9,603 nt of DNA from Pyrodictium sp. (GTDB lineage: Archaea > Thermoproteota > Thermoprotei_A > Sulfolobales > Pyrodictiaceae): NCBI GenBank assembly GCA_015662475.1, contig DQUB01000068.1, positions 1-9,603 of the forward strand, read 5' to 3'. The translations under genes were made by a program, and so were the position numbers. The notes under the pieces were generated by a model. That model did no database searches. It saw nothing but the letters and a program-made list of their open reading frames with translations, and had not been told where the DNA came from. Positions 5,756 to 9,603 of the stretch are shown piece after piece (positions within the stretch are counted from its first letter, which is position 1; every line of letters starts with the position of its first letter).

Positions 5756-6514
5756 ATGGCGTTCTGCAAACCACCCTGTGTTGTTCTAGATGGTGTGAGT
5801 GTTGGCTACTATCCCGGGAAACTGGTTCTAAAGTCTGTCAGTATGGTCCTCCCTCGAGGAGTTAACGTTGTTCTAGGGCTTAACGGGGTTGGGAAAACAA
5901 CTCTTCTACGCACACTTGCAGGTGTGTTGAAGCCTGTGGAAGGCTCTATAAAGTTCTATGGTGTAGATAGGGGGAAGATACACTATATCCCGCATAGGCT
6001 AGGCCTTCTACCAGATCTCACCGGTATGGAGATGATCCGCTTCTACTCTGAAATCCTTGGATTTAGAGTTGATGGTGAGAGGGTTCGCGGTCTGGCAAGA
6101 GAGCTTAACCTTGATGTTAGATTGTTGGGTAAGCGTATTGGCGAGCTTAGCAATGGTCAGCAGCGTAAGCTAGCTCTACTCATAGCGTTGCTTCACGACC
6201 CAACGCTTCTCCTCGTGGACGAGATAACGAGTGGTATTGATGTTGTCACTATAGAGTCCATCCACAACATGTTTAGGAGGGAGGCTGAGAGGAGAATCAT
6301 AGTCATGACAACCCATAACATCTACGAGGCGTTGGAGTTGGCGGATTACATACACATACTGTATGATGGTAGGATAGTCTTTACAGGCCATATAGACGAG
6401 CTTATGGAGAAATGTTTGGGTGGAAGTGGTCGAGGTGGCGAGTCTATCCTCCAGAGGGCAAGGGCAATGTTAGACTGTGTCGTTGCTATGGTGAAAGGTG
6501 GTGTTGCTGGCTAG
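5756..6514 (+). CDS. ABC transporter ATP-binding protein (252 aa)
   Basis: This is the ATPase of an ABC transporter, acting on the cytoplasmic face of the membrane. Walker A is G41-L-N-G-V-G-K-T48; the signature is L131-S-N-G-Q135, a variant of LSGGQ; Walker B is LLLVDE with D155 and catalytic E156; the D-loop is S-G-I-D (159-162) in place of SALD; the switch His is H187. The Q-loop position in Y-I-P-H-R-L-G-L (77-84) appears to be His80 instead of Gln. Overall it resembles the CcmA-like, drug- or multi-purpose exporter ATPases that pair with ABC-2 permeases. The ATG at 5756 fits the promoter spacing. The gene overlaps the permease by 17 bp, so they are one operon and most likely one transporter. 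The substrate cannot be inferred. Confidence 0.9.
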   Translation: MAFCKPPCVVLDGVSVGYYPGKLVLKSVSMVLPRGVNVVLGLNGVGKTTLLRTLAGVLKPVEGSIKFYGVDRGKIHYIPHRLGLLPDLTGMEMIRFYSEILGFRVDGERVRGLARELNLDVRLLGKRIGELSNGQQRKLALLIALLHDPTLLLVDEITSGIDVVTIESIHNMFRREAERRIIVMTTHNIYEALELADYIHILYDGRIVFTGHIDELMEKCLGGSGRGGESILQRARAMLDCVVAMVKGGVAG

Positions 6515-7286
6515 ACTACTTGTGCTCTTTCGGAGCGAGTTTAGATACATAGCCTACAACATAGCTTTGATCATTGTGTTGGGGTTTACTACCTCGATAG
6601 CGGCTACAATGGCTCCCCAGCTGTTTACAGGGCCTACACAGGCATACATAGTTGCAAGATTGCGTGAAGTCTATGGCGTTAACGTTAACACGTTAGACGA
6701 GGTTCCAAAACCTCTTCTAGTGAGCATAGTGGCTACCGATCTCACCCCAATGATAGCATTGCTCTTGATATCATCGGCTGTGGCTAGTAGTGTGGCAAGA
6801 GTTGTTGAAAAGTATAGAGTCTATGGCATGTTTGAGAGGATCATACCGAGTCTCGGTTTGGCAGGATCTATCAAACTGTTGCTAGAGTATGGTGTGGTGT
6901 CAGCTCTGGTATCCATATGCTTTGTTGTTGCTGTGCTACTGTTGCTCGTTATGGCAACAAGCATGTACTTCAACGTGGAGATTAGCCTATCAACAGACTA
7001 TGCTGTTTTACTGGTTGTTGTAACACCACTTTGCACGCTGTTTAGCGTGGGTGTTGGTCTAACGGTTTCGCTTGGCCTGATGAGCTGGAGGAGGCTGGAA
7101 AAACCTTCCGAGGTTGCATCCATGTTTGCAATGGCTCCTCCTCTAGCAGCTCTCATACTTGCTTCACTAGGTTTTACGGGGATGGTCGTGTTGTTGGTGG
7201 CTATACTACTTGTTGGCACTATCTCGACATTTGCTGCTGCTATGGTGTTGGCTAGAAAGGTTAAGATTGCAAACATAGTCTACTAG
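6498..7286 (+). CDS. ABC-2-like transporter permease, six membrane helices (262 aa)
   Basis: The membrane subunit of the ABC transporter encoded just upstream. Six hydrophobic helices are visible at about 19-38, 76-100, 133-155, 168-195, 208-226 and 228-251. An outside loop lies between helices 1 and 2, and a charged cytoplasmic stretch (R101-V-V-E-K-Y-R, then G110-M-F-E-R) before helix 3 matches the position of the Glu-rich coupling region in ABC-2 permeases. No substrate is suggested. The start is ambiguous: GTG 6498, GTG 6501 and TTG 6504 are consecutive in frame, and the GGTGA at 6490-6494 is 3, 6 and 9 bases from them; 6501 has the most usual spacing. It ends 3 bp before the stop of the convergent cbiO. 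Confidence 0.8.
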   Translation: MVLLARLLVLFRSEFRYIAYNIALIIVLGFTTSIAATMAPQLFTGPTQAYIVARLREVYGVNVNTLDEVPKPLLVSIVATDLTPMIALLLISSAVASSVARVVEKYRVYGMFERIIPSLGLAGSIKLLLEYGVVSALVSICFVVAVLLLLVMATSMYFNVEISLSTDYAVLLVVVTPLCTLFSVGVGLTVSLGLMSWRRLEKPSEVASMFAMAPPLAALILASLGFTGMVVLLVAILLVGTISTFAAAMVLARKVKIANIVY

Positions 7287-7289
7287 TGG

Positions 7290-8111
7290 CTATCCGTGGT
7301 TGCAGTGTAGGATTTCTCGTATACTGTCCCTCTCCCCCTCTAGGAGCTTCGACAGTTTTTCCCAGCCTCCAACAAGTTTTAGCACTAGTTGTAGTGTTGG
7401 TGTTTTCTGCACACTTGACCGCTCAATAACCCGCTCTTCAACAGCTTCTAGAGCATTGTAGCATTTTGTTTTGCCCTTTTCCAGCAAGCATATCTTGTCT
7501 GCAAGCCATAGTGCTAGCTCTAGATCGTGTGTAGCCGCTATGACCGCTCTACCCTCGTCTCTGAGTTTGAGTAGAATGCACATTATCTTGCGTGTCCCCC
7601 TATCGTCTAGAAATGTTGTTGGCTCGTCAAGCACCACTATCTGTGGTTCGTAGACGAGTATTGAGGCTAGTGTAACCAGTCTTTTCTCCCCCATGCTGAG
7701 TCTGTAGGGTTGGCGTTGTAGAAGATGTTCTATGCCTAGCATTGAAGCTACACGTTCAACCCTCTCCCTAACCTGCTCCTCGCCCATGCCAAGTGTTCGA
7801 AGCGAGTAGGCTATCTCGTCGTAGACTGTTGGGTTGAAGAGCTGGTCGTCAGGGTTTTGGAAGACTATTCCAATCCTCCTCCTAGCCTCTGGTAGTTGGT
7901 CGAAGAGGCTTCTACCATCTAGCAACACTCTACCCTTCTGAGGCTTTAGCAGACCCGATAGGATTAGGAGGAGTGTTGTTTTCCCAGAACCTGTTGGCCC
8001 CAACAATACGAGTATCTCGCCATATCTTGCCTCCAGGCTTGCTCCTCGAAGCACATAGTCTTGTTTGGTGTATGAGAACCAGACGTCTATAGCCTCAATA
8101 GCCGAGGACAT
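7290..8111 (-). CDS. cbiO: cobalt/nickel ECF transporter ATPase CbiO (273 aa)
   Basis: ATP-hydrolysing subunit of an energy-coupling factor metal importer. Numbering from the ATG at 8111, Walker A is G38-P-T-G-S-G-K-T45, the Q-loop is Q85 in V-F-Q-N-P-D-D-Q (typical of CbiO/EcfA), the signature is L138-S-M-G-E142, Walker B is IVVLDE (D162/E163), and the switch His is H195. A C-terminal extension of about 75 residues follows the core. A TTG at 8135 in the same frame would add eight residues, but it has no ribosome-binding site and the family usually starts close before the first strand; ATG 8111 has GGGAG nine bases upstream. With that start it overlaps cbiQ by 17 bp. It is the last gene of the minus-strand operon. 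Confidence 0.92.
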   Translation of the reverse strand: MSSAIEAIDVWFSYTKQDYVLRGASLEARYGEILVLLGPTGSGKTTLLLILSGLLKPQKGRVLLDGRSLFDQLPEARRRIGIVFQNPDDQLFNPTVYDEIAYSLRTLGMGEEQVRERVERVASMLGIEHLLQRQPYRLSMGEKRLVTLASILVYEPQIVVLDEPTTFLDDRGTRKIMCILLKLRDEGRAVIAATHDLELALWLADKICLLEKGKTKCYNALEAVEERVIERSSVQKTPTLQLVLKLVGGWEKLSKLLEGERDSIREILHCNHG

Positions 8112-8853
8112 ACCCTGCCACTCCCGCCAAGACAACAGCTAGTCCAGAAACAGCCAACAACATACACACACTACTCCAACCACCACAGGCTTCCCTCCGC
8201 CGCGTCTTGTGTGGGCCGAGTGTTCGTGCTTCCACGGCTATCGCAAGATTAGTTGCAGTGTGCAGTGCTCTTACAAGCAGCTCACCTACAACAGTTGCTT
8301 GCAACTTCCACCACTCTCTCCCACTAGGCTCTCCCAAGTGTCTAGCTCTTCTAGCCATCATGAGAGCTATCAACTGCCCTACAAATCTGGGTATGAGCAT
8401 GGCCATCATCTCAAGCTGGTCAACCAGTATGCTTGGAACTTTGAGCCTCCTCAACCCCTCTACAACGTTTTTCCACCCAATAGCCCATGTTAGAAGAGCT
8501 AGATAGACCGCTGGAGCCAACACTCTGAAGAGGAGCCACAGAGTCTGTGCTAGCTGCCCCTCAACAATCTTGGGCATCGCGGCAACAAGGGATACCGTGA
8601 GCGGATATGCTACAGCATGGAGGGGATTGGCACCGCCCCCCATTCTCCCACCTTGTCTGCCTGCAATGTAGATTAGGGCTAGCGAGAATGGAAACACTGC
8701 TACAACTAGCAGTGATGATGTTAGTGCTAGTGTGAATGTTGCTGCAAAGGCTAGAAGGGTTGTGTGACGCAGATCACAGTCTAGAAGCTTCCACCCAGCT
8801 AGACCAGCTACAACATCTCTAGCTTCCTCCAAAAGCCTTTCTAGAGGGCTCAT
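8095..8853 (-). CDS. cbiQ: ECF transporter transmembrane coupling protein CbiQ (252 aa)
   Basis: The T-component that links the metal-binding membrane subunit to the ATPase. Hydrophobic helices lie at about 31-63, 80-97, 103-125, 148-166 and 229-250. The two Ala-Arg motifs that contact the ATPases are present in variant form: A-R-R-A-R-H-L-G (167-174) and E-A-R-T-L-G (208-213), followed by a basic patch (K216-R220). The N-terminal sequence (E5-R12, then L24-D25-x-D27-x-R29) fits the usual start of CbiQ. ATG 8853 has GAGTGAG about 6 bases upstream. It begins 6 bp after the end of the CbiN-like gene and overlaps cbiO, so translation is likely coupled. Confidence 0.9.
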   Translation of the reverse strand: MSPLERLLEEARDVVAGLAGWKLLDCDLRHTTLLAFAATFTLALTSSLLVVAVFPFSLALIYIAGRQGGRMGGGANPLHAVAYPLTVSLVAAMPKIVEGQLAQTLWLLFRVLAPAVYLALLTWAIGWKNVVEGLRRLKVPSILVDQLEMMAMLIPRFVGQLIALMMARRARHLGEPSGREWWKLQATVVGELLVRALHTATNLAIAVEARTLGPHKTRRREACGGWSSVCMLLAVSGLAVVLAGVAGYVLGY

Positions 8854-8859
8854 AGACGC

Positions 8860-9165
8860 TCACTCTTGCCTAGCTGACAGTTTTGCTAGTAGAACGCCGA
8901 TAGCAAGTATAACGCCAACCCCCATGAAGCCAGCCACGATATAGCCTATGGTGTCTGGCAGCCCTGGAACCCTGTAGTCTGCAAAAGGTGTCCACTCTAA
9001 ATCCCACTCCTCCAAACCCAGCATCTCAGCAGCCAAGTCCAAAGGCTCACGATAGCCCACCATCTCCGATCCTACCACTCCGAAGAGAGGGCTTACAACA
9101 ACGAGTAAGGCTATCAACATTAAGGCTCTCCCATACCCTCTAAAAAGCCCCAAAGTATCAGCCAC
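8860..9165 (-). CDS. PDGLE-domain (CbiN-like) subunit of the metal ECF transporter (101 aa)
   Basis: A small membrane protein that plays the part of CbiN in many archaeal CbiM-type cobalt/nickel importers. From the GTG at 9165 it has helix 1 at about 13-31, an outside domain, and helix 2 at about 74-95. The outside domain carries E40-P-L-D-L-A-A-E-M-L-G-L, at the place where the family has Pro-Asp-Gly-Leu-Glu, and T59-P-F-A-D-Y-R-V-P-G, a good match to the conserved P-x-x-D-Y-x-V-P-G stretch. In-frame starts exist up to TTG 9189, but GTG 9165 has a GGGGGTGGTG ribosome-binding stretch about six bases upstream and overlaps cbiM by 8 bp, the usual arrangement. The gene is followed by cbiQ after 6 bp. 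The family call rests on motif order and context. Confidence 0.8.
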   Translation of the reverse strand: MADTLGLFRGYGRALMLIALLVVVSPLFGVVGSEMVGYREPLDLAAEMLGLEEWDLEWTPFADYRVPGLPDTIGYIVAGFMGVGVILAIGVLLAKLSARQE

Positions 9166-9603
9166 GAGCCACACCACCCCCACCAACAACCCTTGCCTCT
9201 ACCTCGCGTACAACAGCAAAGCTTGGAGCTCTCTCATACACGTAGTCTACAACAAACGCTGTTACCACACCCTCAACAACACCCAGCAAAGCATGCCAAA
9301 AGCCCATAATAGGCACAGTCACCCCCACACCATAGGGAAACTGTGGAGACAAACCAATCTCAACACCACAAGCTACACCAGCCAACGTAATGCTAAGCCA
9401 ACCACCAAGAAAACCACCCACAAGCCTCCCAAGCCTACCACTCCCCAAAACCCTCATGGACAACCTAAACGCATAGTAGCCCACAACAACAGCAACAATC
9501 CCCATATTCACAATGTTCGCTCCAAGAGCAGTAATACCACCATCGTGGAAAACTAGACACTGCACAATCAACACCAAAGCCAACACTATAAAACCAAGCC
9601 ACG
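9158..9603 (-). CDS. cbiM: ECF transporter metal-binding subunit CbiM (C-terminal 147 residues, partial)
   Basis: The substrate-specific membrane subunit for Co2+ or Ni2+. The frame stays open to the right edge of the window, reading W-L-G-F-I-V-L-A-L-V before the first in-frame GTG at 9586, so that GTG is internal and the true start is outside. The visible part contains the CbiM hallmark H-D-G-G-I-T-A-L-G-A-N followed by helices, the G-W-L-S helix, and the late F-W-H-A-L-L-G-V-V-E-G-V-V-T-A helix. The N-terminal Met-His segment that chelates the metal lies outside, so cobalt and nickel cannot be told apart. The C-terminus ends in a Gly/Val/Arg-rich tail. It is the first visible gene of the operon cbiM, CbiN-like, cbiQ, cbiO. 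Confidence 0.92.
   Translation of the reverse strand, partial: WLGFIVLALVLIVQCLVFHDGGITALGANIVNMGIVAVVVGYYAFRLSMRVLGSGRLGRLVGGFLGGWLSITLAGVACGVEIGLSPQFPYGVGVTVPIMGFWHALLGVVEGVVTAFVVDYVYERAPSFAVVREVEARVVGGGGVARG

Noticed and set aside
8207..8506. Two overlapping plus-strand frames opposite cbiQ
   Set aside because: They are antisense to a gene with both CbiQ Ala-Arg motifs, and their sequences have no domain character.
9293..9556. 87-residue plus-strand frame rich in Asn, Thr, Pro and Lys
   Set aside because: It is antisense to cbiM, and the biased composition is the complement of GTG/GGT/TTG-rich membrane codons.

Overview
The window looks like part of a hyperthermophilic crenarchaeal (Thermoproteota) chromosome, most like the Desulfurococcales/Pyrodictiaceae. 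The genus cannot be fixed from sequence alone. The evidence is: very dense packing with overlapping genes; archaeal TATA-like boxes ahead of strand-divergent genes; Shine-Dalgarno sites of the GGTGA/GGAGG type; GTG and TTG starts; Arg codons mostly AGA/AGG, with frequent ATA (Ile) and CTA (Leu); an archaeal NusB-fused RNA methyltransferase. No RNA gene, insertion sequence or CRISPR array was seen.

Layout. Positions 1-55 hold the last 17 codons of a plus-strand membrane or secreted protein with a C-terminal transmembrane anchor. A short minus-strand gene (149-415) encodes a probable two-helix membrane protein. A 112-bp divergent promoter region (416-527) follows. Next are two translationally overlapping plus-strand genes: an 879-residue AAA+/STAND-like ATPase with a long helical C-terminal half (528-3167), and a 331-residue coiled-coil protein (3160-4155). 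These two are the part of the window with no function I recognise. The second gene meets a minus-strand NOL1/NOP2/Sun m5C RNA methyltransferase (4152-5552) tail to tail, and the two stop codons share the palindrome CTAG.

The 203-bp region 5553-5755 carries two outward-facing TATA-like boxes with the same ten bases (ACACTTTAAA) and two inverted repeats between them. To its right, plus-strand genes encode an ABC ATPase (5756-6514) and a six-helix permease (6498-7286), probably one exporter-like ABC transporter of unknown substrate. It meets, with a 3-bp gap, a minus-strand operon entering from the right edge: CbiM (partial), a PDGLE/CbiN-like small membrane protein, CbiQ and CbiO. This is a complete energy-coupling factor (ECF) type cobalt/nickel importer: CbiM with the CbiN-like protein binds the metal, CbiQ is the coupling transmembrane subunit, and CbiO is the ATPase.

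The most interesting points are the uncharacterised ATPase/coiled-coil pair, the twin-box, hairpin-containing intergenic region, and the palindromes ahead of the ATPase gene.
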